From assembly GCA_030765525.1 (NCBI GenBank), contig JAVCCK010000039.1:1-44291 (forward strand): a DNA stretch of 44,291 nucleotides, given 5' to 3'. Source of the DNA: Candidatus Lernaella stagnicola (lineage in GTDB: Bacteria > Lernaellota > Lernaellaia > Lernaellales > Lernaellaceae). The stretch's first letter is position 1. Each line of letters begins with the position of its first letter. This document shows positions 8,241 to 17,978 of the stretch, in pieces. The position numbers were made by a program, and so were the translations under genes. The notes below the pieces were generated by a model that saw nothing but the letters and a program-made list of their open reading frames with translations, did not search any database and had not been told where the DNA came from.

Positions 8241-9828
8241 CGGCCACGAGGCCCGCCGCGAATTTCTTTTCTTGCACGAGAGCCAACTTGCTTTGCCAAC
8301 GACGCAGGATTTCCGGCTCGAAGCGGTCGTGTTCGGCGGCGTCGAAAACCGGCCGCGCTAAGAACGCCGCGCGACTACCCGGCGGAGCCGCAATGGCGGG
8401 CACGAGCACGATATGTTCCTCGTCGCCGGTCGGCGTAATGAAGTCGGGAAAGAGGTTCCCACGCGCCACCAAGCTGCGCCCCGGGGTGCCGCGCAATTGC
8501 ATGAGGCGCTGCACGGTTTGCGCGACTTCGCGGCGGCGTGGATGGGTATCGTCATCCGGCGTGCCGGTAAACACCCAGACATCGCCCGGCGCGGCGTTCA
8601 ATCCATCAATCGCCGGCCAGAGGCGCTGGAGGTCAAGCTCCGGCCGCGCGGCAAAGGTCGGGGTATTGTAGCCGTTGTAGAGCCCGAAGAAGTTCACGTC
8701 GCGGGTCCCGCGCGCGATTTCGCCTTCCGGATTGCCGACGCGAATCCACGTCAGCAGCATGAGAAACAGCAGCAAGCCGAAAAGGGGCGCCCGCCACCAG
8801 CGGCGCGGCAGGTAGTACGCGCCGAAACCCGCCAAGAGCGCCAGCGGCGTGGTTAGGGACATGGCGTACACCATGTCGCGCGTGGCGACGGCCGAGAGAA
8901 TCACGAAGGGCACCGCGAACCAAAGCAACACAAACAAAAGACGGCGGTCGCGCCGCCATGCGCCGACGCCGAGCGCCACGAGCAACAGCGGCGTCACCGC
9001 TTCACCGATAAGAAACGGACGAAGCAGGTGCCAATAGAAAGTCCAGGGGCGACCGGGGATGACGGCCGCGCGACTTTGCGCCAGCGTGTGCGCCAAATTC
9101 GCTTTCACGAAACCCGCCAAATAGGGCGCGGCCAAAAGTGCCGCCAACCCGACGGCCAAGGCCAGTTGCCCCACCGCCCTACCCCGGCGGCGATCGGCGC
9201 TCGTCCAACGGTCGATCAGGCCGTAGGCCAGCATCCCGCCTAGAAAAAGCAGTGGCGTGCCGCGCTCGGACAGCAACGCCGCGGCCATGGCCAACCCGGC
9301 GAGGATCACGCCGCGACGACCGGTTGCGAAACGTGTGGCGACCAACGCGTACGCGGCCAGCGTCAGCATCGCGCCGCACACGGCAAAAGAAGCGTAGTGC
9401 CGCGCGAGGATATTCGCTTGCGGAGACAGAGCGACCACGAAGGCGGCGACCAGACCGGCCAGCGGCGCGTTTAGGCGGCGTCCGACGAGAAACACGAGCC
9501 ACACCCAGAGCAGGTGGAAGAATACGCCGGTCAGGCGCACGGCGACGATTGTCGGGCCGGCGATTTCCACGAACGCGTGTCCGGCGAGAAAGGGCAGCGC
9601 GGGATAGCTCGAAAACCCGAGCCAGCCGAACCATTCGGTGGGCGGCGCGGTGCGCAGCAAGTCACGGTATTTCACGAGGTGTTCGAAAAAGGCGAGTTCG
9701 TCATAGCCGGTCAGGGAGCTGTCGACGCTCAGCCACGCCACATGCCCGACCAGCACAAACACCAGCAGCGCGCCCATGACCAGGCGGCAGAACCAGGGTG
9801 AGGGCGCGGAGTCGGCGGGCGTGTTCAT
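8206..9828 (-). CDS. GT39/ArnT-like membrane glycosyltransferase
   Basis: 540 residues with about 11-12 transmembrane helices and a C-terminal extracytoplasmic domain. The first loop contains SLTGYDELAFFEHL, matching the acidic catalytic loop of GT-C/PMT-family enzymes (ArnT-like), which transfer sugars from polyprenyl-phosphate donors on the outer face of the inner membrane. A following HYASFAVCGAMLTLAAYAL segment is also typical. It lies 37 bases downstream of the ubiA-family gene, which makes a polyprenyl-phosphate-linked pentose donor in related systems, so the two may act in one envelope glycan pathway (inference). Acceptor and sugar are unknown. The Shine-Dalgarno site is weak. Confidence 0.78.
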   Translation of the reverse strand: MNTPADSAPSPWFCRLVMGALLVFVLVGHVAWLSVDSSLTGYDELAFFEHLVKYRDLLRTAPPTEWFGWLGFSSYPALPFLAGHAFVEIAGPTIVAVRLTGVFFHLLWVWLVFLVGRRLNAPLAGLVAAFVVALSPQANILARHYASFAVCGAMLTLAAYALVATRFATGRRGVILAGLAMAAALLSERGTPLLFLGGMLAYGLIDRWTSADRRRGRAVGQLALAVGLAALLAAPYLAGFVKANLAHTLAQSRAAVIPGRPWTFYWHLLRPFLIGEAVTPLLLVALGVGAWRRDRRLLFVLLWFAVPFVILSAVATRDMVYAMSLTTPLALLAGFGAYYLPRRWWRAPLFGLLLFLMLLTWIRVGNPEGEIARGTRDVNFFGLYNGYNTPTFAARPELDLQRLWPAIDGLNAAPGDVWVFTGTPDDDTHPRRREVAQTVQRLMQLRGTPGRSLVARGNLFPDFITPTGDEEHIVLVPAIAAPPGSRAAFLARPVFDAAEHDRFEPEILRRWQSKLALVQEKKFAAGLVAVTVWRASVQLP

Positions 9829-9865
9829 GCTTTGCGGTTCCTGCCGACGGCAGCGGCGCGTCGGA

Positions 9866-10756
9866 CTAATACAGCACGTATCCGACGACCAGCACGTACA
9901 ACATCATGTTGACGAGCATCGGTTTGTCGGTAATCAGCACCCGCTCAAGAGTGTGGTATCCCTCTTTGACGTGCAGCAAATACAGATAGCGGAAGATGCC
10001 GTAGAGCACGAAGGGAACCGAATAGACCAGGTCGCCGGTGTGGAATTTTTCCAGCGTGCCCGGCGAACGCGTGTACAGCGTGTAGGCGACAAGCAAGGCG
10101 CTGGTGATCACGGCGGTCATCTGGCCGAGAAGATAGGGATTGTATTCGGCCAAGGTGCGGCGATGCCCGACGGCGTCACCCTGCAACAAGCGGATTTCGA
10201 GAGTCCGCTTGGACAGGGCGATGAACAGGGACAGCAGCATGGCGCAAATCAGCAGCCAGCTCGAGGCGGCCACGGGTATCACGACCGCGCCGGCCACGAC
10301 GCGCAGCACATAACCGGCCGCCACCGCGAACAAGTCGACGATGACGATGTTCTTCAGAATTAAGCTGTAGGCGAGGCTGACGATCACGTAGCTCAACGCC
10401 ACGTACCCAAACCCTTTGCCGACCATGAACGCCAGCGCCAAGGAGGCCGCATACAGCGCCGCGGCGGCGCCCACAGCGGTGCCCGTGAGCAACAACCCGG
10501 CGGCGACCGGACGCAAAGCTTTTTTCTTATGGAGGCGGTCGCCCTCGCGGTCGACGACGTCGTTGACCAGATACCCGGCGCCCGACAAGCCGCAGAAAAT
10601 GCCGAAGGCGAGCAAGGAGTGATACAGCGGTTCAAACTCGGTGAAGCGCTGGGCGAACACGAGCGGCGCGAACACCAAAATATTTTTCATGAAGTGGCGC
10701 GGCCGCATGCTGGTGAAAAGCAGGCGCCACGGCATCAGATTGCCGACCTCAGGCAT
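9866..10756 (-). CDS. UbiA-family decaprenyl-phosphate phosphoribosyltransferase
   Basis: Membrane prenyltransferase of the DPPR-synthase group (mycobacterial Rv3806c is the type member), which joins phosphoribosyl pyrophosphate to decaprenyl phosphate as the first step to a lipid-linked pentose donor. About 296 residues and eight or nine helices. RPRHFMKNILVFAPL near the N-terminus is a hallmark, followed by the first Asp motif NDVVDREGD at 65-73 and a second-loop SKRTLEIRLL in place of the ubiquinone-type second motif. I prefer the ATG at 10756: it has AAGGA six bases upstream and overlaps the ricT stop (ATGCCTGA), giving translational coupling. A GTG at 10774 would add six residues. No epimerase or arabinosyltransferase partners are recognisable here. 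Confidence 0.88.
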   Translation of the reverse strand: MPEVGNLMPWRLLFTSMRPRHFMKNILVFAPLVFAQRFTEFEPLYHSLLAFGIFCGLSGAGYLVNDVVDREGDRLHKKKALRPVAAGLLLTGTAVGAAAALYAASLALAFMVGKGFGYVALSYVIVSLAYSLILKNIVIVDLFAVAAGYVLRVVAGAVVIPVAASSWLLICAMLLSLFIALSKRTLEIRLLQGDAVGHRRTLAEYNPYLLGQMTAVITSALLVAYTLYTRSPGTLEKFHTGDLVYSVPFVLYGIFRYLYLLHVKEGYHTLERVLITDKPMLVNMMLYVLVVGYVLY

Positions 10757-11603
10757 CGCCGTTCCTTTTGCCACTACCTCCCGGCCCGCTCGGCGGCTGG
10801 TTTTGCTGCACCGAATACGGTTTCACTTCCTCGCGGCCGAAGCCTTCTTCCTTGCCCGATTCCAAAAAGATGAACACCTTGTCGGTGAAGATGTCGTAGC
10901 GCGTCACCCGGCCGATACCGGAGGGCGTGAGGGCGCGCTTGCCGATTTTCGGGAGCCCCTTGCGGAACTCGGCATACACCTCATGTTCGTACGCCAAGCA
11001 ACACAGCAGTCGCCCGCAACCGCCGGAGACCTTGGTCGGATTGAGCGACAGTCCTTGGTTTTTGGCCATCCGAATGGACACAGGCGTGAAGTTATTGAGC
11101 CAGGAAGTGCAACAGAACACGCGGCCGCAAATGCCGAGCCCGCCCATGAGCTTCGCCTCGTCCCGCACACCGATCTGGTACATTTCGATCCGGGTGCGCA
11201 GTTGCTGGGCCAGCTTGCGAACCAACTCGCGGAAATCGACCCGCCCCTCGGCGGTGAAATAAAAGATCACCTTCGAACCGTCGAAAATGTACTCGGACTT
11301 CACCAGTTTCATCGGCAGGCGGTGCTCGCCGATGCTCTCGCGGCAGATCGTCGTCGCCTCATCCTCGCGCGCTTTGAAATCCTGCGCTTTGAGCAGATCC
11401 TCATCGCGGGCCTTGCGCACGGCCTTGGGCGGCGGCTGTTCTTCGGTCCAATCCCGCTCGGCGGGCTCATCCACGGCGCTGCCCAGTCGCAGGCCGCGCT
11501 CACCCTCCACAACCAGCACCTCGTTGGCGAACACATCGAGGTCTCCGGCCTGGAAATCATACAGGCGTTTACTGCCGGGAAAACGTATTTGGACGATTCT
11601 CAT
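10749..11603 (-). CDS. ricT: PSP1-domain protein RicT/YaaT
   Basis: 284 residues starting MRIVQIRFPG. In Bacillus, RicT (YaaT) forms an Fe-S-containing complex with RicA and RicF that affects RNase Y-dependent RNA processing. The PSP1 domain carries the conserved cysteines GICGRVFCC (C159, C164, C165) and GCGRLLCC (C196, C201, C202), which bind the cluster. The ATG overlaps the holB stop as ATGA. An upstream extension to 11978 is open but lies inside holB and is Arg-rich shadow. The tmk-holB-ricT order is conserved in many bacteria. The role outside Firmicutes is less clear. Confidence 0.93.
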   Translation of the reverse strand: MRIVQIRFPGSKRLYDFQAGDLDVFANEVLVVEGERGLRLGSAVDEPAERDWTEEQPPPKAVRKARDEDLLKAQDFKAREDEATTICRESIGEHRLPMKLVKSEYIFDGSKVIFYFTAEGRVDFRELVRKLAQQLRTRIEMYQIGVRDEAKLMGGLGICGRVFCCTSWLNNFTPVSIRMAKNQGLSLNPTKVSGGCGRLLCCLAYEHEVYAEFRKGLPKIGKRALTPSGIGRVTRYDIFTDKVFIFLESGKEEGFGREEVKPYSVQQNQPPSGPGGSGKRNGDA

Positions 11604-12622
11604 CGGGGCAATCTCCCTTCGGCGAACCCGGTCGGGTGCGGCGATAGCAAATCGATGCTCAGCGCCGCGGCGATCGTCGGCTTCAGCACGTTTCGTTCGA
11701 CCAAGCGCCGCGCTTGCACCAGGGCGCGCATTTTGTCGCTCAAGGCCGTGGCCGGCAAGCGGGCGGCGTAGGACGCGATCCACTCGACCGCGTCTTGGTT
11801 GCGTATTCTGCCCGTTTCGCCGGTGCAGCGCCAGACGATAGCGTCGCGCAGGAAACCGGCGAGCAACTCGATGCCGGCCAGCAAATCCGGGCTGACTTCG
11901 AGGAGCTTTTGCGAAAGGTCCAGCGCGTCGCCGCCGTGGTCCGGTCGAGCACCGGCCAGTTCCTCGAACAGGGCACAACGCGGACCGCGCAGGAATTCCA
12001 GATCGAGTTGCGCCGCGCGGCCGATACTGCCCTCGGCGAGGCGGGCGATCAAGTCTGCATCATCGCCATCGACATTCATGTTGTCGATCACCCACCGTAA
12101 CACTTGCTCGTCGCTTAGTAAGCCGAATCGCAGGCTTTGGCAGCGGCTGATGATGGTGGGCAGCAATTGGTGCGGATAGGCGGTGACCAACACCAGCACG
12201 GTTTGCGCATTGGGCTCTTCCAAAGTCTTGAGCAGGGCATTCGCGGCCTCGGGCGTCATCGCTTCGGCTTCGTCGATCAGGTAAATCTTATACTTGCTTT
12301 CGTAGGGCGCGAATTGCGCGGTGCGAATCAACTCGCGGATGCGACCGATTTTGTAGTAGGCGGAATCGTCGGATTTGGCTACCTCGATAATGTCCGGGTG
12401 GTTTCCTTCCCGAACTTTGAGGCAACTGCGACAGGCCCCGCAAGCGTCGTCGTCACTGGTGAGGCAATTCAAGGCGCGAGCGAACACGCGGGCGACGGTC
12501 CACTTGCCCACTCCCGCCGGGCCGGCGAAAAGATAGGCGTGGGCGACCGTGCCGCGTTGCATCGCGTGGCGCAACACGTCGGTGTTTTTCTCTTGGCCGA
12601 TGATGTCCGCGAAGCCGCTCAC
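11600..12622 (-). CDS. holB: DNA polymerase III subunit delta'
   Basis: Clamp-loader subunit that helps open the sliding clamp at replication forks. 340 residues from a GTG at 12622 that overlaps the tmk stop (GTGA), with AGGAGG four bases before it. The longer open frame from 12673 lies within tmk. AAA+ domain: GPAGVGKWT at 34-42, zinc module C53, C61, C64, C67, then YLIDEAEAMT and the SRCQ motif (sensor/arginine-finger region) in TIISRCQSLRFG. The P-loop has the Lys, unlike E. coli delta', but the following Thr/Ser position is Trp, so nucleotide binding is uncertain. Confidence 0.93.
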   Translation of the reverse strand: MSGFADIIGQEKNTDVLRHAMQRGTVAHAYLFAGPAGVGKWTVARVFARALNCLTSDDDACGACRSCLKVREGNHPDIIEVAKSDDSAYYKIGRIRELIRTAQFAPYESKYKIYLIDEAEAMTPEAANALLKTLEEPNAQTVLVLVTAYPHQLLPTIISRCQSLRFGLLSDEQVLRWVIDNMNVDGDDADLIARLAEGSIGRAAQLDLEFLRGPRCALFEELAGARPDHGGDALDLSQKLLEVSPDLLAGIELLAGFLRDAIVWRCTGETGRIRNQDAVEWIASYAARLPATALSDKMRALVQARRLVERNVLKPTIAAALSIDLLSPHPTGFAEGRLPR

Positions 12623-13263
12623 TCGCCCTCCTGCATGAGCGCCACGTCGAGGGTCACTTTCGTCTGGGACCACACCTCTTCCACGTCGCGCGCGGCGTCG
12701 ATGACGCGATAACGTTCGGGGTGTTGGCCGGCCAGTTGAAGAAAACCCCGCCGCAGCTTCTCATGGAAGGCGAGTTCCTCCTGCTCAAAGCGGTCCTCGC
12801 GAGCCTCGGGTTGAAAGCGCTCGGCGCGCGCCCGGGCGCGGGCGATCCCGACGTCGACGGGCAGGTCGAACAGCAGCGTGAGGTCGGGATCGAGGTTCTC
12901 GGTGGCGATATCGTTAAGCAAGTGAATCAAGTCGATGTCGAGGCCGCGGGCGAATCCCTGGTAGGCCAGCGTGGAATCGGCGTAGCGGTCGCAAAGCACG
13001 ACATGGCCCGCCTGCAGCGCTGGGCGAATTTTCTCCGCCACATGCTGAGCGCGGGAGGCGAAATACAAGAAGAGTTCGGCTACCGGCACCAAGTCATGGT
13101 TGTCAGCCCGCAGCAGCACGTCGCGGATTTGGTCGGCGATTTCGGTGCCGCCCGGCTCCCGGGTGCGCGTCACGGCGATTCCCCGCTTGGCCAGGTAGGC
13201 CGCGGCGCGCTCGATTTGCGTCGTTTTGCCCGACCCTTCCGGCCCTTCGAAGGTGATGAACAA
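12619..13263 (-). CDS. tmk: Thymidylate kinase
   Basis: Phosphorylates dTMP to dTDP with ATP in the dTTP pathway. 214 residues, the usual length. The P-loop is GPEGSGKTT at 7-15, followed by the dTMP-binding REPGGT, the CDRYADST motif (DRY type) and a LID region. It is the first gene of the overlapping tmk-holB-ricT-ubiA series on the minus strand; 121 bases separate it from kbl upstream, with no clear terminator between. Confidence 0.97.
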   Translation of the reverse strand: MFITFEGPEGSGKTTQIERAAAYLAKRGIAVTRTREPGGTEIADQIRDVLLRADNHDLVPVAELFLYFASRAQHVAEKIRPALQAGHVVLCDRYADSTLAYQGFARGLDIDLIHLLNDIATENLDPDLTLLFDLPVDVGIARARARAERFQPEAREDRFEQEELAFHEKLRRGFLQLAGQHPERYRVIDAARDVEEVWSQTKVTLDVALMQEGE

Positions 13264-13384
13264 TTAGATTCTCCAACTTTCGGCAAAAAAGTATGGTAGC
13301 GCGGCCCCCGCAAGCGATCAAGGAGCCGGCGCATGAGACAGCCGTGCTATAGGCGCGTCCCGGTGACTAACTCTGCCGCAGGCG

Positions 13385-14572
13385 CTACGAGACCACGCCC
13401 AGGTTACGGCCCACTTTGGCGAACGCGGCGATGGCGCGGTCGAGGTGCTCGCGGTCGTGCCCGGCGGATATCTGTACCCGGATGCGCGCTTTTTCCTTGG
13501 GCACGACCGGGTAGAAGAAGCCTTTGACGTAAATGCCCTCGTCTAGCATCTGGTTGGCGAAATCCTGCGACAGCTTCGCGTCGTAAAACATCACCGCGAC
13601 GATCGGGTGTTCGCTGGGCAGGATGTCGAAACCGAGGGCGCTCATTTGTTCGCGGAAGTAGCGCGTGTTGTCTTCAAGTTTATCGCGCAGTTCGGTCGAC
13701 GCCTCGAGCATGTCGAGCACCGCCAGGGTGGTGCCCGCGATCACGGGCGCAAGCGTGTTCGAGAACAGATAGGGCCGGCTGCGCTGACGCAGCAGGTCGA
13801 TGATCTCCTGATGCGCGCAGGTGAAGCCGCCCGACGCGCCGCCCATCGCCTTGCCCAGGGTCGAGGTGACGATGTCGATGCGGCCCAGCACGTTCTTGTA
13901 CTCGATGGAGCCCTTACCGGTTTTGCCGAGGAAGCCGGTCGCGTGGCTGTCGTCGACCATCACGAGGGCGTCGTATTTGTCGGCGAGGTCGCAAATTTGG
14001 TCGAGCTTGGCGATGTAGCCGTCCATCGAGAACACGCCGTCGGTCGCCACGAGGCGGAAGCGTTTGCCCTGGGTGGCTTGCAGAATTTTTTCCAATTCGT
14101 CCATGTTGCCGTTGGCGTAGCGATGCCGTTCGGCCTTGCACAGGCGCACGCCGTCGATGATCGAGGCATGGTTGAGTTGGTCGGAGATGATCGCGTCGTC
14201 GGCCGTAAGCAGGGTTTCGAACAGGCCGCCGTTGGCGTCGAAACACGAACTGTAAAGGACGGCGTCGTCGAAGCCGAGCCACGCGGCGAGGCGCTGCTCG
14301 AGTTCGCGGTGCAGGTCAAGCGTACCGCAGATAAAGCGCACGCTGCTCATGCCGAAGCCGTATTTGGCGAGCGTGCCCTTGGCGGCGGCGACGAGCGCCG
14401 GGTGGTTGGCCAGCCCGAGGTAGTTGTTCGCACAGAAATTCAACACCTTGCCTTGGGCGACTTCGATTTCCGCGGCTTGCGAACCCAAAATGGGCCACTC
14501 GGTTTTGAACAGGCCGTCGTCACGAATGCTTTGCAGGGTCTGCTGCAACTGCTCTTTCATTTTGCCGTACAT
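13385..14572 (-). CDS. kbl: Glycine C-acetyltransferase (2-amino-3-ketobutyrate CoA ligase)
   Basis: PLP enzyme that cleaves 2-amino-3-ketobutyrate with CoA into glycine and acetyl-CoA, the second step after threonine dehydrogenase. 395 residues against 398 in E. coli. Visible motifs: [10 protein letters not shown] near 47-56, [11 protein letters not shown] at about 206-216, and the PLP Lys in TLGKAMGG at 241. The start ATG at 14572 follows GAGGAG by about seven bases; the upstream extension runs into rmuC. Its partner tdh is two genes upstream on the same strand, with rmuC between (gaps 22 and 26 bases), so co-transcription is likely. Confidence 0.97.
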   Translation of the reverse strand: MYGKMKEQLQQTLQSIRDDGLFKTEWPILGSQAAEIEVAQGKVLNFCANNYLGLANHPALVAAAKGTLAKYGFGMSSVRFICGTLDLHRELEQRLAAWLGFDDAVLYSSCFDANGGLFETLLTADDAIISDQLNHASIIDGVRLCKAERHRYANGNMDELEKILQATQGKRFRLVATDGVFSMDGYIAKLDQICDLADKYDALVMVDDSHATGFLGKTGKGSIEYKNVLGRIDIVTSTLGKAMGGASGGFTCAHQEIIDLLRQRSRPYLFSNTLAPVIAGTTLAVLDMLEASTELRDKLEDNTRYFREQMSALGFDILPSEHPIVAVMFYDAKLSQDFANQMLDEGIYVKGFFYPVVPKEKARIRVQISAGHDREHLDRAIAAFAKVGRNLGVVS

Positions 14573-14594
14573 GATTCGCTCCTCGTTTGGCTCT

Positions 14595-16067
14595 TCATTG
14601 TTCGGTTTCGTTATCCGGTTCGGGGTCCGCCGCCGGCTGCTGTTCACCTTCGGCGATCGCCAAGCGGCGCGCCTGAGCGTCCACCTGCGGCACGATCAAG
14701 TCGTCGCCGGTGCCCGGCACGCCCAATTCCTTGAAGCGGCGGGCCGAAACCAGCACGCGGCTTTCCAGCGAGCCGACGGCCGCGTTGTAGTTGTTCAAGG
14801 CGTTGGTTAGACCGTTGCCGACCTTGGCGAAGTGGTCGGTAAACGTGACGATGCGCGCGTAGAGTTCTTTGCCCAACTCGCTGACCTCGCGGGCGCTGCG
14901 GGCGATTCGTTCCTGCTGCCAACCGTACGACACGGCGCGCAGCAAGGCGATAAGCGTAGTGGGCGAAGCGGGGATGACCTTGTTCTTGACGCCTTCCTCG
15001 ATGAGTTGCGGGTCCTGCTCGAGGGCGGCGTTGAAAAAGGATTCGCCCGGCAAAAACATGACGACGAACTCGGGCGTGGACTCGAACTGATCCTGGTAGG
15101 ATTTCTGCCCAAGCTTTTTCATGTGCTCGCGCGTCTGCCGCGCGTGCGCCTGCAGGTGGGCCTGACGCGTTTCCTCGTCGGGTGCTTCGATCGCCTGCAA
15201 ATAGCCCTCCAGTGGCACTTTGGCATCGATGATCACCTGTTTGCCGCCGGGCAGCTTGACGATCATGTCGGGGCGCAACCTTCCGCCATCGGTCTCGACC
15301 GATTCCTGTTCGACAAAATCGCAGTAGTTGACCATGCCGGCCATTTCGACCACGCGACGCAGTTGGATTTCGCCCCACCGCCCGCGCACGACGGGCGTTC
15401 GCAGCGCGTTTACCAGCTTGCTGGTCTGCTCCCGCAATTCCCCCTGCTGGCGGCCGAGTTGCTGCAACTGTTCGGTAAGCGACGATTGCGACGCGGCTCG
15501 CGCCTTGTCCAGCGCGACGAGCTTGCTGTCCACGTTGGTCAGCGATTCCTTGAGCGGTTTGACGAGTTCGTCGATGGCTTGCTGGCGTTTTTCCAAATCG
15601 CTTTGCGCGCCCTGCTGGAACTTCTGCAGGCTTTGCGTGGCCAGTTGCAGAAAGCTCTCGTTGTTTTTGCGCAGCGCCTCGGCGCTCAAGGCGGTGAAAG
15701 CGTTCTTGAGTTGTTGTTCGGCCTCTTGCAGCAAGGCGAATTTTTCGGCGGCGGCTTTTCGTTCTTCGTTAAGTTGCGTGGTCCGCGCGCTGAGTTCCTC
15801 CCGAAGCGATTCGACTTTGAGTTGGCGGGCGTCGAGTTCGGCTTCCAGATGGGGAACGCGGGCGGCCTCAGTCTCCGCGGCGACGCGCCGCTCGGTTTGA
15901 GCGCGCAAATCCGCCTCGAGTTCATCGTGGGCGGCGGTGAGTTTCTCGATTTCGCTTTGCGCTTCAGCGGCCCGCCCGGTCTGGACGCGCCACAGGACAA
16001 TCATCACCGCCGCGACAAGGCATGCCGCGCCGGCGACGGCGATTAGGACGACCATTTCGGTGCTCAT
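14595..16067 (-). CDS. rmuC: DNA recombination protein RmuC
   Basis: 490 residues. TM helix at about 5-26, long coiled coil (about 30-190), then the RmuC nuclease-like domain with [35 protein letters not shown] (split PD-(D/E)xK signature) and the conserved [14 protein letters not shown] region. RmuC limits inversions and rearrangements at short inverted repeats in E. coli and is membrane-anchored. A GGGGAC ribosome site precedes the ATG. Its place between tdh and kbl is unexpected, since no metabolic link is known. The acidic C-terminal tail is dispensable-looking. Confidence 0.95.
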   Translation of the reverse strand: MSTEMVVLIAVAGAACLVAAVMIVLWRVQTGRAAEAQSEIEKLTAAHDELEADLRAQTERRVAAETEAARVPHLEAELDARQLKVESLREELSARTTQLNEERKAAAEKFALLQEAEQQLKNAFTALSAEALRKNNESFLQLATQSLQKFQQGAQSDLEKRQQAIDELVKPLKESLTNVDSKLVALDKARAASQSSLTEQLQQLGRQQGELREQTSKLVNALRTPVVRGRWGEIQLRRVVEMAGMVNYCDFVEQESVETDGGRLRPDMIVKLPGGKQVIIDAKVPLEGYLQAIEAPDEETRQAHLQAHARQTREHMKKLGQKSYQDQFESTPEFVVMFLPGESFFNAALEQDPQLIEEGVKNKVIPASPTTLIALLRAVSYGWQQERIARSAREVSELGKELYARIVTFTDHFAKVGNGLTNALNNYNAAVGSLESRVLVSARRFKELGVPGTGDDLIVPQVDAQARRLAIAEGEQQPAADPEPDNETEQ

Positions 16068-16093
16068 TCAGCGTCCCCTGCCCGCGCGGGAGG

Positions 16094-17143
16094 TTAAAGC
16101 TCGAGGATGACTTTGCCGCAGTTGCCCGCCCGCATCAGTTCGAACCCCTTTTCGTAATCATCGAAGGGGAAGTGATGGGTGATGATCTTATCCAACATGA
16201 TGTTGGTGTTCTTCAGCAGTCCGGCCATGCGGTACCACGTGTCGTAGATTTTCCGCCCGCAGATGCCGTGAATACGAATCGCCTTGAAGACGATTTCCTC
16301 CGACACGTCGAAGCTGACCGGCTCGCTGGGCAAACCAAGCAGTATCAGATCGCCGCCCGGATGCACGCTCTGCACCGCCGCGCGCACCGCCGGAGCGGTA
16401 CCGGCAATTTCGATCACCACGTCAGCGCCCTTGCCGCCGGTGATTTTGCGGATCGCCGCGGGAACGTCGTCGACGGCGGCGACGTCCAGCACATGCGTGG
16501 CGCCGACTTCGCGGGCTAGGTTCATGCGGTATTCGTTGTGGCGGTCCAGGGCGATGACCTGCGCCGCGCCGATGGCGTGCAGCACCGCCACGGCGAGTAG
16601 ACCGACGGGCCCGCAACCGAACACGACGACTTTCTTGGTGACGCAATCGGCGGCGAACACGGCGTGGACGGCGTTGCCCAGCGGGTCTTGAATCGCCGCG
16701 ACTTCGGGGGCGACGGAGGCGTCGTTGAGCCAGAGGTTCGTCTCGGGCAACGCGACGTATTGGGCGAACGCGCCGTCGCAATCGTACCCGAGGCCAAGCC
16801 AATTCTCGCAGATGTGGGCCTGTCCGGTGCGGCACATCTGGCATACGCCGCAAAACAGGTGGCCTTCGCCGGAAACGTAATCGCCCACCTTGAAACGCTT
16901 GACGTTGCTGCCCACGGCGACGATTTCGCCGGCGAACTCGTGGCCGATGATGCGGGGCAGCTTGAGCCGGTGTTGGCTCCATGCATCCCAGTTGTAGATG
17001 TGCAGGTCGGTGCCGCAGATGGCGACTTTCTTGATACAGATCAGTGCTTCGTTGTCGCCGGGGGTGGGAACCGGAACGTCGCGCATTTCCAGGCCACCCG
17101 GCTCCGGCCGCACCTTGATGATGGCTTTCATGGTTTCGTTCAT
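16094..17143 (-). CDS. tdh: L-threonine 3-dehydrogenase
   Basis: Zinc- and NAD-dependent oxidation of threonine to 2-amino-3-ketobutyrate, feeding Kbl. 349 residues (E. coli 341). Catalytic zinc ligands C43 (CGTDLHIY) and H68-E69 (GHEFAG); structural zinc C98, C101, C104, C112. Rossmann motif VFGCGPVGLLAV. All match E. coli Tdh positions with a shift of five. The chosen ATG (17143) has GGGAGAGG just before it; the open frame extends 15 codons further without a better start. First gene of the tdh-rmuC-kbl block and 72 bases after the upstream TPR protein gene. Confidence 0.96.
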   Translation of the reverse strand: MNETMKAIIKVRPEPGGLEMRDVPVPTPGDNEALICIKKVAICGTDLHIYNWDAWSQHRLKLPRIIGHEFAGEIVAVGSNVKRFKVGDYVSGEGHLFCGVCQMCRTGQAHICENWLGLGYDCDGAFAQYVALPETNLWLNDASVAPEVAAIQDPLGNAVHAVFAADCVTKKVVVFGCGPVGLLAVAVLHAIGAAQVIALDRHNEYRMNLAREVGATHVLDVAAVDDVPAAIRKITGGKGADVVIEIAGTAPAVRAAVQSVHPGGDLILLGLPSEPVSFDVSEEIVFKAIRIHGICGRKIYDTWYRMAGLLKNTNIMLDKIITHHFPFDDYEKGFELMRAGNCGKVILEL

Positions 17144-17215
17144 GGCCTCTCCCTCGGCTGAAGGTTTGTTCTTGGCGCCGTTTTCCACCCGGGACCTGCC
17201 GGCGTCAACTCCGCC

Positions 17216-17968
17216 TCAGGGAGCGGGGATCTGTGGCGTCAGCGCTTGGATTTTCTGCCGGTAGTGATTCGATTCCCAGGCCTGTCCGGGGCAGCCTGGG
17301 ACATTCAGACCCTGCTGGGCCGTGGCGCGGGCGTCATCCCACTTTTCCTCATCGATGTAGACTTCGAGCAAATAGAAGTAGGTGCGAATCATGCAAGGCG
17401 CGGTGGTCACGGCGCGCTTGTAGTATTGCGCGGCCTTGTCCAGATCGCGCTTGAGCGCGGGCAACTTCTGCCAGTAGCGGCCCATGCCGCGCAAGGGGCC
17501 CGCGTTGTCGTAGGCGGCGTTGATCGCCACGGCTTTTTCGCCGTGTTTTTCGAACTGGCCGCCGACGCCTCTGAACAAGGCGCGCGCGATGCCGATTCCC
17601 TTGCCGTATTCTCCCAGGCAAATGGTCAGGAAGTAGTGACCCTCAACGCCGTTCGGATTCAATTCGACAGCTTTTTCGCCCCATTGCTTGCCCTTGAGGC
17701 CGAACTCGCTGTCGATTTTCCCGTTTTCGGTGCGGTCGCAAATCCAGAAACAAGCGCGCGACGCCCGCCAGGCAATGTCATAGCCGGGCTGTTCGGCGAA
17801 GGCCTTTTCGGCCAACGCCAAGCCTTGCCGACCGGTTTGCCCACTGCCGCCGCGCTTCGCCCACAGCGCGTCCAATTCGTCGGTCACTTCGCTCGCCTGG
17901 GCCGCGGCAACCAGCCACAAACCACCGATGAGCACCGTCAGCAAGACACAAAACAGCTTTTTTCGCAT
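17216..17968 (-). CDS. Exported TPR-like protein, possible TRAP TatT component
   Basis: 250 residues with a signal peptide (MRKKLFCVLLTVLIGGLWLVAAAQAS). The mature part has helical repeats such as WGEKAVELNPNGVEGHYFL and AAQYYKRAVTTAPCMIRTYFYLLEVYIDEEKW. This layout resembles TatT proteins, periplasmic TPR partners of some TRAP transporters, but no TRAP genes are in this window, so the assignment is weak. Strong ribosome site GGGAGAGGG. It starts ten bases after the FadH-like gene stop and is likely co-transcribed with it. Confidence 0.75.
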   Translation of the reverse strand: MRKKLFCVLLTVLIGGLWLVAAAQASEVTDELDALWAKRGGSGQTGRQGLALAEKAFAEQPGYDIAWRASRACFWICDRTENGKIDSEFGLKGKQWGEKAVELNPNGVEGHYFLTICLGEYGKGIGIARALFRGVGGQFEKHGEKAVAINAAYDNAGPLRGMGRYWQKLPALKRDLDKAAQYYKRAVTTAPCMIRTYFYLLEVYIDEEKWDDARATAQQGLNVPGCPGQAWESNHYRQKIQALTPQIPAP

Positions 17969-17978
17969 GGCCCTCTCC

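Noticed and set aside
11604-11978. N-terminal extension of ricT
   Set aside because: It lies wholly in holB coding sequence, is Arg-rich, and the ATG at 11603 gives the family N-terminus MRIVQIRF.
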